DNA of 60,666 bases from Candidatus Saganbacteria bacterium (GCA_016939335.1 JAFGHC010000027.1:1-60666), one strand, 5' to 3'; shown: positions 1 to 8,229, counted from the stretch's first letter. Program-made: numbers and translations. The notes: generated by a model from the sequence alone, not told the origin.

Positions 1-96
1 TATACTTGCGGAAGTTGCGCCCGGAGGCCAATGCCGGCCGATATCAGCACTGTCTTTCAGGGGGCAATGATGTTCCCGATTTTACCGTTTTTGTTC

Positions 97-102
97 TATA
101 AT
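97..102 (+). promoter_or_regulatory. -10 box, leaderless start of DUF3175 gene
   Basis: A perfect TATAAT ends 7 bases before the ATG at 110, so transcription would begin at or next to the start codon. There is no Shine-Dalgarno sequence and no convincing -35. The same geometry recurs at seven other genes in this window. Confidence 0.6.
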
Positions 103-109
103 ATGGGGG

Positions 110-382
110 ATGAAGCAGAAACGGTGGTCCGGCAGAGTGACCCGCGCAAGCAACGCGCTTGATCTTGAGGGCGGGATCTTTACTTTCCCCGATCCCAAGC
201 GGATCGCCCGCTCGCTCAAGCGCTCGGCGCTGGCAAGCGCCCGCCGCAAAGCCCGCCCTTTCCAGTCGGCCATGTCGATGCTGAATTTCTACATCAACCG
301 GGCGGGCAAGAACCTGCCCAAGAGCCGGCTGGCGATACTCAACAAGGCAAAAGATGAATTAAGGAGGTTGTTCAAGCGATGA
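110..382 (+). CDS. DUF3175 family protein
   Basis: Small basic protein of 90 residues matching the DUF3175 family, whose function is unknown. The recognisable family blocks are the N-terminal RWSGRVTRASNALDLE, the central KRIARSLKRSA and the C-terminal SAMSMLNFYINRAGKNLP followed by a helical KDELRRLF tail. The whole family length is present. It has no signal peptide or membrane segment and is probably cytoplasmic. It overlaps the downstream PAS gene by an ATGA junction, so the two are co-transcribed and perhaps translationally coupled. The start is an ATG 7 bases after a TATAAT, implying a leaderless mRNA. The family call is firm; no function can be inferred beyond the pairing with a sensor-type domain. 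Confidence 0.85.
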   Translation: MKQKRWSGRVTRASNALDLEGGIFTFPDPKRIARSLKRSALASARRKARPFQSAMSMLNFYINRAGKNLPKSRLAILNKAKDELRRLFKR

Positions 383-765
383 TCGGTAAAATACCGGAAA
401 ACGTCCTGTCCGCCATTCTGGAAACGCTCCCGGTCGAATTCTCGGTGCTGGACGCGGACGACCAGGTGATGGCCTGGAACAAGCATGACACCCGCATCTT
501 TAAGCGGCCCGAGGCGGCGCTCGGCCGCAACGTCCGCCAGTGCCATCCGCCCAAGAGCCTGGACAAGGTGCTGGCGATCATCAACGAGATGAAAGCGGGG
601 AAGCGCGGCAAGGCGCGTTTCTGGATCGACCTGCAAGGCAAGAAAGTGATGATCGAATATTATGCTCTGCGCGACAAGGCGGGGAAATATCTCGGCTGCC
701 TCGAAGCGTCGCAAGATATCACCGAGATCCAGGGGCTGAAGGGCGAGCAAAGACTGCTTGATTGA
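379..765 (+). CDS. Single PAS-domain protein
   Basis: A 128-residue protein that is essentially one PAS domain. It has an N-terminal helix (ENVLSAILETLPVEFSVLD), then the PAS core with the phrase AWNKHDTRIFKRPEAALGRNV, and ends in the PAC-like YYALRDKAGKYLGCLEASQDIT. The sequence resembles the PAS module at the C terminus of DUF438 proteins, which bind haem or small ligands; that likeness is from memory of the family. It has no output domain, so it must act through a partner or as a simple ligand-binding protein. The ATG overlaps the stop of the DUF3175 gene, and a good AAGGAGG lies 12 bases upstream. The protein ends with a short charged helix after the PAC motif. Confidence 0.85.
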   Translation: MIGKIPENVLSAILETLPVEFSVLDADDQVMAWNKHDTRIFKRPEAALGRNVRQCHPPKSLDKVLAIINEMKAGKRGKARFWIDLQGKKVMIEYYALRDKAGKYLGCLEASQDITEIQGLKGEQRLLD

Positions 766-820
766 TTAGTAATGCGTAACGGTCGCGGACCACGGGTGGC
801 GGCCGACGGGGAGACGGAAC

Positions 821-922
821 TAAATTCGAAATCCGAATATCGAAATCCGAAGGAAATGAGATCAAAATTATAAATTCGAATTTCGTGCTTATTTCGAATT
901 TCGTATTTCGAGATTCGGATTT
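821..922. repeat. Dispersed word repeat (TTCGAAATCCGAA type)
   Basis: About 100 bases built from near-palindromic words such as TTCGAAATCCGAA and CGAATTTCGTATTTCG. The same word family fills 55305-55448 between lon and clpP. It is AT-rich and non-coding, and lies between convergent genes (the PAS gene and the small membrane protein). Confidence 0.8.
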
Positions 923-930
923 ATGAGCCC

Positions 931-1098
931 CTACATCTTCAAATAAGCCAGCGCCTGATAGATGAGCATCGCGGGCCAGACGAGGGATTTGAGGACGCCG
1001 AGGCAGCCGTTGCCGAACGAGGTCGTGTGCTGAATGTAATAGACCAGCGCGCCGATGAGGCCGAGAACGTAAACCATGCCTCCGCCGCCTTTGTTCAT
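931..1098 (-). CDS. Small two-segment membrane protein (55 aa)
   Basis: A 55-residue reading frame on the minus strand, starting MNKGGGGMVYVLGLIGALVY and ending in ALAYLKM. It has two hydrophobic segments: VYVLGLIGALVYYI (about residues 9-22) and CLGVLKSLVWPAMLIYQALAYL (about 32-53), joined by a short loop QHTTSFGNG. The pattern G-hydrophobic helix, loop with a T-S-F, then VLGFLKALVWPAFLVY-like helix is one I recognise from short conserved hypothetical proteins of several phyla. The ATG follows AGGAAAA by a normal distance, and the gene starts four bases after the stop of the upstream secreted protein, so the two form an operon. Its role is unknown. Confidence 0.75.
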   Translation of the reverse strand: MNKGGGGMVYVLGLIGALVYYIQHTTSFGNGCLGVLKSLVWPAMLIYQALAYLKM

Positions 1099-1102
1099 GC
1101 AA

Positions 1103-1444
1103 TTATTTTCCTGCCGGCTTGTTCGTCTTCAGCTTTTCCCGCCGCTCTTTCCGCTCCTGGCGGACCGCCTGGCGGTGCGCCTGCTTCTTTTTGCGCATTT
1201 CCTGCCGGAAGGCCTTGTTCTCGGCCATCTGTTTCTTACGCTGTCCGGCCCAGGCCTTTTGTTTTTCCGCCCGGCTCTTGCCGGCCAGGCCCTGCTTCAG
1301 CGCGATGTTCTCCTTGCGCTGCTCGAGCCGGTGGGAGCGCACCGCTTGCCGCTGCTCGCGCCGGAAAGCCGCCCGTTCATTCGCCAGCACCGCGAGCGAG
1401 AGCGCCGTCAGGACCAGGAGCGAACCGATCATTATCTTTTTCAT
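1103..1444 (-). CDS. Secreted, highly basic coiled-coil-like protein
   Basis: A 113-residue protein with a clear Sec signal peptide (MKKIMIGSLLVLTALSLAVLA, cleavage probably near residue 21). The mature part is almost entirely charged and helical, rich in Arg, Lys, Gln and Glu, with repeated patterns such as RREQRQAVR, RKENIALKQ and RQAVRQERKERREK. It contains no cysteine and no recognised domain. It resembles periplasmic Lys/Arg-rich helical proteins whose function is unknown, and it could be an envelope, nucleic-acid or polyanion binder. It is the first gene of a two-gene unit with the 55-residue membrane protein. Confidence 0.7.
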   Translation of the reverse strand: MKKIMIGSLLVLTALSLAVLANERAAFRREQRQAVRSHRLEQRKENIALKQGLAGKSRAEKQKAWAGQRKKQMAENKAFRQEMRKKKQAHRQAVRQERKERREKLKTNKPAGK

Positions 1445-1503
1445 GATCAGTCACCTCTTGGGCTGGAAGTATAGCAGAACGGCCGGGCGCGCCCCGGACG
1501 GCA

Positions 1504-2280
1504 CTACCTTAAAAAAACAAGCGTCCCCCACATTATCATCATCCCGAGAATTATGCCCAGAGAGACGAGATGCTCCTCTCCGTATTTATGGGCGGCGGGC
1601 AGGAGCTCATCAAAACTTATATAGATCATTATCCCGGCGACAAAAGCCAGCATGCCGTTAACCAACCCCGGCGTTAAAAATGGCCAGAGCAGCAGGGCGG
1701 CGGCAACCGCGCCGAGCGGCTCGGTAAGCCCGGAAGCGAATGAATACCAGAAAGCTTTCTTTCTGCTGTTGGTAGCGCAATAGACCGGCAGGGAGACCGA
1801 GATCCCTTCCGGTATATTATGGATGGCGATGGCCGCCGCCAGAATAACGCCGACCCCGATGGAATGAACGGTGCCGACGAACACCGTGACCCCTTCGGCC
1901 ACATTATGGATAGCGATCCCGATCGCCGTCAGCATTCCGGTCCTGGCCAGTTGTTCGGCTTTGCGATCGTTTTTATCGACGGGGAGGCATTCCGCTATAT
2001 ACTCGTGGGGGATCACTACGTCAATCAGAAAAACCAGCAGGATGCCCGCAAGGAATATTATATTGGCCCAGATAAAACCGATCTGGCCGATCGACCGGCC
2101 GAGCAACTCGACAAAGGAGATATAGATCATTACTCCGGCGGAGAGCCCCATACCAAGCGCTAACGTTTTATTGTCATTCTTTTTAATGAGCAGCGACAGC
2201 AGTGCGCCGATGGTGGTCGAGAATCCGGCTAATAATGACAGGCCTATCCCGATTAAAACAATCTCCTTAGGAATCCCCAT
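1504..2280 (-). CDS. zupT: ZIP-family divalent metal transporter
   Basis: A polytopic inner-membrane protein of the ZIP/ZupT family, which imports zinc and other divalent metals. About eight hydrophobic segments are visible. The two diagnostic metal-site helices are AIAIHNVAEGVTVF and AIAIHNIPEGISVS, both with the H-N-x-x-E-G motif of ZupT. The sequence between them (VGTVHSIGVGVILAA) and the C-terminal ISFDELLPAAHKYGEEHL are also family-typical. I place the start at the ATG at 2280 (MGIPKEIV) rather than an in-frame start ten codons upstream, because a perfect TATAAT lies 6 bases before it. That gives 258 residues, the usual length. It stands alone, and the gene is divergent from rsgA. Confidence 0.9.
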   Translation of the reverse strand: MGIPKEIVLIGIGLSLLAGFSTTIGALLSLLIKKNDNKTLALGMGLSAGVMIYISFVELLGRSIGQIGFIWANIIFLAGILLVFLIDVVIPHEYIAECLPVDKNDRKAEQLARTGMLTAIGIAIHNVAEGVTVFVGTVHSIGVGVILAAAIAIHNIPEGISVSLPVYCATNSRKKAFWYSFASGLTEPLGAVAAALLLWPFLTPGLVNGMLAFVAGIMIYISFDELLPAAHKYGEEHLVSLGIILGMMIMWGTLVFLR

Positions 2281-2286
2281 ATTTTT

Positions 2287-2292
2287 ATTATA
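2287..2292 (-). promoter_or_regulatory. -10 box, leaderless start of zupT
   Basis: On the minus strand TATAAT lies exactly 6 bases before the ATG at 2280. No Shine-Dalgarno sequence is present. This decides the start codon chosen for zupT. Confidence 0.6.
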
Positions 2293-2366
2293 GCACCCGA
2301 AGACGAACACCGCATGAATGGCGCCGGGTAAAACGGCTTTCGTGTGCTAAAATATTTATAACTTTT

Positions 2367-2414
2367 ATGTTATGTTTAGCCAGCGAAACTTCGTGCGCCC
2401 CACGAATACATCAC
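2367..2414 (+). pseudogene. Remnant A of the tsaD 5' end
   Basis: Translation from the ATG at 2367 gives MLCLASETSC, the N terminus of TsaD (the intact gene at 8825 reads MLVMAIETSC). Homology to tsaD stops after about 10 codons, but the sequence stays similar to remnant B (3453-3500) for another 17 bases up to a shared ACATCA. The frame runs into the rsgA start and stops at about 2423. A TATAAC sits just upstream, so the fragment may keep an ancestral promoter. I read it as a displaced 5' end left by an insertion event. Confidence 0.75.
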
Positions 2415-2415
2415 T

Positions 2416-3420
2416 ATGAGCGATAAAAGCCCGATCGCCAGGGTCGTCGCCCATTATCGGGACAGATACCGGGTCAGGAGCGGCCAGAACGAGTTCTGGG
2501 CCGAAGTGACCGGTAAAATGATGTTCACCGCGGCCGGGCCGGCCGATTACCCGCTCGTCGGCGATCTGGTAGAGATAACGGAACTGGAAAGCGATCATGC
2601 CATGATCAGACGGGTCGTGCCGAGAAAAACGCTCTTGCAGCGAAAAGCGTCCGGCAAAATCGCGGCTCAGCCGATCGCCGCCAACATCGATACCGCTTTT
2701 GTCGTTCAGGCGGCCGATCGCGATCATAATTTAAACCGCCTGGACCGTTATCTGGCGATCATCCGGGCCGGCAAGATCGAGCCGGTCATCGTCTTGAACA
2801 AGATCGACCTGGCAGCCGAGGGCCGGCTGGCCGGCATACTCGCGCAGATCGCCGGGCGCCATCAAGATACCACCGTGATCGCCACCAGCGCCGCGGCCGG
2901 CGACGGCCTGAAAGAGTTGCGCGCAAGACTGGAGAGCGGGAAAGTCCACTGTTTTGTCGGTTCTTCCGGCGCGGGCAAATCGTCAATTATCAACAAATTG
3001 CTGGGCAAGGAACTGCTGAAAACAAAAGAGATCAGCCTGTTCACCAAGAAAGGGAAACACACGACCACTCACCGCCAGCTGTTCATCCTCGATAGCGGCG
3101 CCCTGGTCATCGATAATCCGGGGATGAGGGAGATCGGGGTGGCGGACAGCGGCCCCGCCCTGGCCGGCGTTTTCGCTGAGATCGCGGACCTGGCCCGGGA
3201 TTGCCGGTACACCGATTGCGCTCACGATCACGAGCCGGGCTGCGCCATCCTGGCCGCGCTAAAGTCGGGCGCCATCGACCGCGATCAATACCTGAATTAC
3301 CTGAAACTGAAAAAGGAAGCCGATCATTACGCCCTGTCCAGCCTGGAGAAAAAGCAAAAAGACCGCGGCTTAAGCCGCCTGATCAAGAATTACTACAAAC
3401 AAACAAAGAGCGGGCGATAA
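2416..3420 (+). CDS. rsgA: Ribosome small-subunit-dependent GTPase RsgA
   Basis: A 334-residue circularly permuted GTPase that acts in late 30S ribosome maturation. Order of elements: N-terminal OB fold (to about residue 80); permuted G4 (LNKID), G5 (TSA) and G1 (GSSGAGKSS); switch region with KKGKHTTTHRQL; G3 (DNPGMRE); and a C-terminal zinc knuckle CRYTDCAHDHEPGC followed by a helical tail. All motifs needed for activity are present. The start ATG at 2416 has no evident Shine-Dalgarno sequence and lies inside the tail of the tsaD remnant. A second tsaD remnant begins 33 bases after the stop codon, so the whole gene sits between two copies of a foreign 5' end. The gene itself looks ordinary, with base composition like the housekeeping genes. 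Confidence 0.95.
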   Translation: MSDKSPIARVVAHYRDRYRVRSGQNEFWAEVTGKMMFTAAGPADYPLVGDLVEITELESDHAMIRRVVPRKTLLQRKASGKIAAQPIAANIDTAFVVQAADRDHNLNRLDRYLAIIRAGKIEPVIVLNKIDLAAEGRLAGILAQIAGRHQDTTVIATSAAAGDGLKELRARLESGKVHCFVGSSGAGKSSIINKLLGKELLKTKEISLFTKKGKHTTTHRQLFILDSGALVIDNPGMREIGVADSGPALAGVFAEIADLARDCRYTDCAHDHEPGCAILAALKSGAIDRDQYLNYLKLKKEADHYALSSLEKKQKDRGLSRLIKNYYKQTKSGR

Positions 3421-3452
3421 TCGTTATCGCTGTGATAAAATGATGATCCAAC

Positions 3453-3500
3453 ATGCTTTGCTTAGCCATCGAAACTTCGTGCGTTCCCCAAACACATCAG
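3453..3500 (+). pseudogene. Remnant B of the tsaD 5' end
   Basis: The ATG at 3453 opens MLCLAIETSC, a perfect TsaD N-terminal signature, then diverges and stops at TAA after 20 codons. It is a direct repeat of remnant A, and both are in the same orientation as the real tsaD 5.4 kb downstream. A CTTAGCCA inside it (3461-3468) is matched by the inverted TGGCTAAG at 3509-3516. The AT-rich nuclease island begins immediately afterwards, so this is a candidate left junction of that island. Confidence 0.8.
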
Positions 3501-3579
3501 GGTAAATTTGGCTAAGGCGCTCAAGGCATCCCCCACCATACTACCTGAAAAAGCATTACGATCTAAATAATCCAATTCG

Positions 3580-4125
3580 CTATATTTTGGATAAACATTC
3601 GTCAAATTGTTCCGACAAAATAACCAAAGAATTATCTGGATGAAAAGTATTTTTCCCTACTCTTTTTAGGTAGCGGAGATACACGCGTTGGCGAAGAAAT
3701 GCGTCTAATAATGTCGCCGAGCGAGCAACAAGCACGCCTATTCTCCCAAGAGCAGAAGCATTTATTAAATCTCCAAGCAGATGTTTTCTACTCCCTGTAT
3801 CTTCAATCTCAATACAAAAAAGGCATCGCGCATTTTCATTAAAGTGCAGGATGCCATCAAACGAAACGCGTTCCTGAATATCACCGACAACATTTTTGTT
3901 ATGTTTATTAATCAAGCTTTCTACAAAACCACGCGTTTTCATGAGAGCTTGCGTGTATTCAGCCTCATATGTCCTTTGGATGGCAAAAGGCCCAACAGCC
4001 AAATCAACAACTGGGGAATATATTTGACGCCCCTCTCCCATAAATGGTCTCCACTGGACCTCCACTTCATTATAAAGCTTTTTCAATCTTTTTTTTGCTT
4101 TTTCCTGATATTCTCTCTCATTCAT
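3580..4125 (-). CDS. Predicted PD-(D/E)XK-like fold protein, island gene 3
   Basis: A 181-residue protein of unknown function, last gene of the AT-rich island operon. A possible restriction-endonuclease-like core is visible. After an N-terminal helix (YQEKAKKRLKKLYN) comes YSPVVDLAVGPFA, carrying an acidic residue at the position of the catalytic Asp. Further on, CLFCIEIEDTGSRKHLLGD supplies a strand with E-x-E in place of the usual E-x-K, followed by NASALGRIGVLVARS. The IEIE-D-x-G-S-R-K-H-x-x-G-D-x-x-N-A phrase is a conserved pattern in a family of uncharacterised proteins that I know only as hypothetical. The missing Lys makes catalytic activity uncertain; a binding role is equally possible. 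It starts 19 bases after the 1177-residue gene and shares its low GC. Confidence 0.6.
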   Translation of the reverse strand: MNEREYQEKAKKRLKKLYNEVEVQWRPFMGEGRQIYSPVVDLAVGPFAIQRTYEAEYTQALMKTRGFVESLINKHNKNVVGDIQERVSFDGILHFNENARCLFCIEIEDTGSRKHLLGDLINASALGRIGVLVARSATLLDAFLRQRVYLRYLKRVGKNTFHPDNSLVILSEQFDECLSKI

Positions 4126-4144
4126 ATATTTCTAATCATCGCGG

Positions 4145-7100
4145 TCATCCTAGCTCAACTGTGGGGTATAATTCTTCTAACAAGCGCTGAATTTCTTTGC
4201 ATAGCCCTCTTTGCATTTCTGTTTTTGGGTTTATTGCCTTATAAGCTTTTACGAGCTCATTCATATAATAGCAATTCACTAAAATCCCTTTCTTTGTCGC
4301 GTCAGATATCATTTTAAGCAAAAAAGAAAATACTGACAAAAAATCATCGAGCGATTGCCCTAATATAATTTGGAAAACATCTTCCTCCGCCCCCCATAAT
4401 TGAGCATTTTGCTTATTTTTGATATGGGAATCGATCTCTATCTTAAATGCCTTCATAAACATATTCTTATATTTAGCATATTTACTTGGGCTTGCTATCT
4501 CAACTTCTATCACTCGATAAATATGCTCATACGCTTCTTTATCATATATATTCACCATGTGTTCAAAATATGGCTCTACCCTCAAAAAGTCATCTGTGGA
4601 TTTCTGTTGATCGTTTTGCGCAAGATTCCAGAATTCCCATGCTAATTGTCCTTTAAAAGGGCTTTCACTTGAGCATAATACCCTCAACTTATCTTTAAAG
4701 GGTTTAGAATTAAATTTTTGATCATCTTCTACAAATTCAGCATAATAGATAAAAAGGAATGCTGCCTTAGCCGCGCCCCTTCTCTCAAAAATAGATAGAA
4801 CTGCAGTCGCGTCATCAACACTCAAATCACGAATAAATGAGAACACATGAATTAGATATTCAATTAAATCGTAAGGCTTGGACAATTTCGCTTCGAATTG
4901 GTCATTTATTTGACGCAAAAGATTAAGCGCATAAAGCTTAATCTCATCCCCGAGGCCAGCCCTATACTCATTTAATTTGCCTCGCCTCCAATAATCAGAT
5001 AAATCAAGGAAAGGCACTAAAGCTTCTTTCCTTATGTATAGATCGGGCTCAGAATATTCTAACTTCTTTGCAAGAACGCCATCTAAGTCCATCAAGATTT
5101 TTATCTTTTCATAGGCATACGCCATCATACTAGGGTCATTCGTCAAAACAAAATACTTTAATAACCAAGCAACATGGGCTCTCACGCCGGAAATTGTGGG
5201 GATAGATTCACCGTTCTTAATTTTTATGTGCTGATTATATCTGTCCTGTTTGTCAGTATCCGGGTCGGGATCATCGATACATAAATCTACAATGTTTTTA
5301 CCCTCATTATAATACTTATTCTTAACCAGCTCTTCGCCCATTATTACTATATTCATTCGTATGTGCGTGCTATTTTTAAATTTACTCCAAAATACATCTT
5401 TATTCTTCAGATATGGCGAAATCATTGCATACGTCTTAACTGGATCAATCTTAGATAATTCCCTTATCGGTGCCGCTAAAAAATCCAAAACCTGCTCGCT
5501 TGGCGCCTCCTTACTTAGCAAGCAATGAACAATCTTCTCCCCACGCACAGCTCCTTCTGCCCAATCTTTTTCTATTAGCCCGGTGATAATCCCACTCTTA
5601 TCCCACACAATATCGCTATTAGATTCGTTTAAATATTTCGCAAAATCAATAGTATTGAATATATCCACTATAAAGCCGGGATCTGTTCCGGGGATTTGTT
5701 CTTTAATAAGCAATTCAAAAGAATCAAAATTATGATTATCATACCTAGCAAAATCTTTTCTTTTGATTAGAGACAAAAAGTATTCTTTTGCCGGCTCATA
5801 CCCTATTTTAATTAATTTAACCAGCACATGTATCGCAAAAAGACTCGTAGGATATCCAGGCTCATATTTACTAGCATCGAGCTTTATAAGCTCAATAATT
5901 CTATTTAATCCATATTGATTTAATTCGCCCTGGCTTAATAAATAAAATACCATCTCTGACGTCTGAGGAAGTCCTTTAATTATTTGCACAATATCTTTTA
6001 GGGCTAAAAAGGCATCCTCTCTTTTTGCGGCGCTAAGCGTATTGTCTGAGATTCTTTCCATCACGATTGGGATTAGCGCCCGATAAAGAAAAACGGGGTT
6101 ATTCCTACTTATACGTTTAAGCAAAATATTCCTTTTAAAGAAAAGCCATGAATTAGCTTTGTTCCCCTCATACATCTCCAAAAATAATGGTTTAAACAAC
6201 AACCTCACTACGCCCTTATCAGAAATTGAATAAGTATTTCCCACTTGCAACCTCCCACCACCAGCCCGCTCATACCCCTTAAATCCTCCGCCATATATGG
6301 CATTAAATTGAGCCGAGATTTTACCAACAACATATTTAAAATTTTTAAAATTTATTTTTAAATTAGAACAAATATAATTTCTAACGAACTTATAAATCAG
6401 AGGGGGAGTTTCAACAACGTTTTCAAAATCATCCGAAGTAAAATCATAGTATTTAAACAAAAAAGCAATAAATTCTCCCACATTTGATGCCCGGCCCAAC
6501 AATGCCTGCATAATTTGAGCAATATGCTCATCTTCCTGCCAATTTTTCTTTTGCCTAGCCCTGCTATTCCTATACTTCCAATCAAAAGGCCTTAGTATTT
6601 CTTTCTTTAAAAATCCTATAATCAATGAATCGTATTCGCCTTTAGCATCTTTACTAACCACTTCTTCTAACATGTCCATAGCGTCATCGTACTCGAATTC
6701 GGAAGAAAACCGCCTATAATTATTGATTAGAAATTTCATGACATAAGAGGGAGACGCCAACCCATTTTTCCATTTTTCCCTTATAATGCGTATTGCAAAA
6801 TGAATATAACATTCTTTAATTAACATCTTTTCCAAAAAGAAGCTCATTTCTTCAATAGTGAAATTAGAACTTTTTAGTTTATCGCTTAGATAAAAGATTA
6901 ATTGTGGCTTCGCACTCAATTGGCTCAAATAGACATGATTATCAAGTTCTCGAAAATTATTCGGGCAATCTAAATAGGACTTTAATGCTATAACCTCATT
7001 CCCCATCTTGATTTTCGGGTCAAATGGCGTTGGAATATTTGACAAATATTGCTCAAATTCCAATAGTTTCGATTTAAATTCGTTATTAGATATAGCGCCC

Positions 7101-7678
7101 CCCGATTTCCCTGTGTTCATTATTTCTTTAAAATATTGGGCGATAATATTATCTTTATCTTTGTCATCATAATAAAAATGATATTTAAAGGTAAAATGTT
7201 CACTTATTCGGGCATGAATCGCTTCTATATTGTTAAACTCAATGATTTCGGTTCTTAATAAAAATGAAATTTCCTGCGGAGTCCAATTCTGCTTAACTAG
7301 CGTTTTAATCCTAGGGTTCTGGCTAAGCAATCCTTCTTTAAACAAATAAGCATAATTTTTTAGATATAGATACACATTCCTTGCCCTCTCGCTCAGTCGC
7401 CTAACAACGATGAAAAACCTGTCCTCAACCCCATACTGCTTGCGCAATTTCTTCGCAATAATATTTTTGATATCACTCAGCCTTAATGGTTTTGCAAACG
7501 ATTTAATCTCATAATCCTCAACAATATCTTTGTATATCAATGTGAAATCACTTCGTCCTGCCGGCTCAATAACAATTTTCTCAAAATCAGATTTTTCGCT
7601 GGCCGCCAACAAATAAAGAAGCGCTATGTCTGCCTGGTCAGAAATCCCAGTAACTGTTGATTGCCCTTTATTTTTCAT
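4145..7678 (-). CDS. Large helical-repeat protein with N-terminal nuclease-like domain, island gene 2
   Basis: A protein of about 1177 residues that I do not recognise as a named family. The first 80 residues resemble a restriction-type (PD-(D/E)XK) domain of the DUF4297/Cap4 kind. They contain a G-x3-Q helix (TGISDQADIALLYLLAA), then IVIEPAGRSDFTLIY with a candidate catalytic Asp, then DYEIKSFAKPLRLSDIKNI with E-x-K. Cap4-like domains are known as DNA-degrading effectors in anti-phage systems. The remaining 1000 residues look entirely alpha-helical, like a long HEAT/ARM-type solenoid, with no Walker motif seen. An ATG at 7678 forms an ATGA overlap with the upstream gene; an in-frame ATG at 7690 is the alternative. 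Very low GC compared with flanking genes suggests horizontal transfer. The nuclease assignment is inference. Confidence 0.6.
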   Translation of the reverse strand: MKNKGQSTVTGISDQADIALLYLLAASEKSDFEKIVIEPAGRSDFTLIYKDIVEDYEIKSFAKPLRLSDIKNIIAKKLRKQYGVEDRFFIVVRRLSERARNVYLYLKNYAYLFKEGLLSQNPRIKTLVKQNWTPQEISFLLRTEIIEFNNIEAIHARISEHFTFKYHFYYDDKDKDNIIAQYFKEIMNTGKSGGAISNNEFKSKLLEFEQYLSNIPTPFDPKIKMGNEVIALKSYLDCPNNFRELDNHVYLSQLSAKPQLIFYLSDKLKSSNFTIEEMSFFLEKMLIKECYIHFAIRIIREKWKNGLASPSYVMKFLINNYRRFSSEFEYDDAMDMLEEVVSKDAKGEYDSLIIGFLKKEILRPFDWKYRNSRARQKKNWQEDEHIAQIMQALLGRASNVGEFIAFLFKYYDFTSDDFENVVETPPLIYKFVRNYICSNLKINFKNFKYVVGKISAQFNAIYGGGFKGYERAGGGRLQVGNTYSISDKGVVRLLFKPLFLEMYEGNKANSWLFFKRNILLKRISRNNPVFLYRALIPIVMERISDNTLSAAKREDAFLALKDIVQIIKGLPQTSEMVFYLLSQGELNQYGLNRIIELIKLDASKYEPGYPTSLFAIHVLVKLIKIGYEPAKEYFLSLIKRKDFARYDNHNFDSFELLIKEQIPGTDPGFIVDIFNTIDFAKYLNESNSDIVWDKSGIITGLIEKDWAEGAVRGEKIVHCLLSKEAPSEQVLDFLAAPIRELSKIDPVKTYAMISPYLKNKDVFWSKFKNSTHIRMNIVIMGEELVKNKYYNEGKNIVDLCIDDPDPDTDKQDRYNQHIKIKNGESIPTISGVRAHVAWLLKYFVLTNDPSMMAYAYEKIKILMDLDGVLAKKLEYSEPDLYIRKEALVPFLDLSDYWRRGKLNEYRAGLGDEIKLYALNLLRQINDQFEAKLSKPYDLIEYLIHVFSFIRDLSVDDATAVLSIFERRGAAKAAFLFIYYAEFVEDDQKFNSKPFKDKLRVLCSSESPFKGQLAWEFWNLAQNDQQKSTDDFLRVEPYFEHMVNIYDKEAYEHIYRVIEVEIASPSKYAKYKNMFMKAFKIEIDSHIKNKQNAQLWGAEEDVFQIILGQSLDDFLSVFSFLLKMISDATKKGILVNCYYMNELVKAYKAINPKTEMQRGLCKEIQRLLEELYPTVELG

Positions 7679-8229
7679 TTTGCTCGCCATTTGCGCATAA
7701 CATCCGAAGGCTCATATGTTCGGTTTGCATTTTTTATTGTTTCACGATTACTAATAATACCCATCAATTCCTCTGCATCAATTATTTTTATATAGCTAAA
7801 CTCTTTCTTATTGCTATAAATATATTCGGCGGCACTTTTATTCACTTTTCCTGAAGTAACTATATAAAAACCGTCGAGGTGCACTCCCTCGCTACCCTTA
7901 CTTGATGTTCCAAAATTAAAGCTATGAGAAAATGCCATTTTAATTTGATTTTGAATCGTTATAATGTTGCTGTTTTTATCTGGCTTTCCCTTGCAAACAA
8001 GATCGACACATTTTACTTGCACTCCAAATCTTTTTCGATGACGAAATATATCGGGATTTTCAAACCACACATCTATCCCCATCTCGGCGCTTCCGTGCAT
8101 ATCCTTAACATCTTCTGCAAAAATATAATTTAGAAGTGGAATTATAATCTTCTGACGCAATAAGTCCTCATTTTTGATGGACTTCAATATATCTATATTA
8201 ATAGTATCTAGATTAATGTTTTTCTTCAT
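7675..8229 (-). CDS. Restriction-endonuclease-like protein, island gene 1
   Basis: A 184-residue protein with a clear PD-(D/E)XK signature of the Mrr/type IV kind. HGSAEMGIDVWFENPD carries the helix glutamate and catalytic Asp, and RFGVQVKCVD supplies the Q-x-K strand. After an insertion, GFYIVTSGKVNKSAAEYI is the typical following strand and helix, ending in a short basic tail. Length fits a stand-alone nuclease domain with no separate recognition domain. It is the promoter-proximal gene of three and overlaps the next by four bases, so the three are presumably translated as a coupled unit. Low GC and A/T-ending codons contrast with the housekeeping genes on both sides. It is likely part of a defence system; the target is unknown. 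Confidence 0.7.
   Translation of the reverse strand: MKKNINLDTINIDILKSIKNEDLLRQKIIIPLLNYIFAEDVKDMHGSAEMGIDVWFENPDIFRHRKRFGVQVKCVDLVCKGKPDKNSNIITIQNQIKMAFSHSFNFGTSSKGSEGVHLDGFYIVTSGKVNKSAAEYIYSNKKEFSYIKIIDAEELMGIISNRETIKNANRTYEPSDVMRKWRAK

Noticed and set aside
821-922. A CRISPR array from the regular-looking words
   Set aside because: Words are degenerate, without constant repeats or unique spacers of uniform length, and no cas gene is near.
719-1102. A 127-codon minus-strand frame opposite the PAS gene end and repeat
   Set aside because: It runs through the word repeat and is a shadow of the 55-residue membrane protein frame, which has the better composition, ribosome site and hydrophobic pattern.
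2367-3516. The repeated 45-base sequence as a pair of regulatory RNA leaders around rsgA
   Set aside because: Translation of both copies gives the TsaD N terminus, which explains the conserved positions better than an RNA structure.
3781-4317. 178-codon plus-strand frame across the island
   Set aside because: It lies opposite two better-supported minus-strand genes and is a by-product of AT-rich reverse-strand coding.
6733-6740. TGAAATTT on the minus strand inside the 1177-residue gene
   Set aside because: No CGATAA-like -10 at the required distance; coincidental in AT-rich coding DNA.
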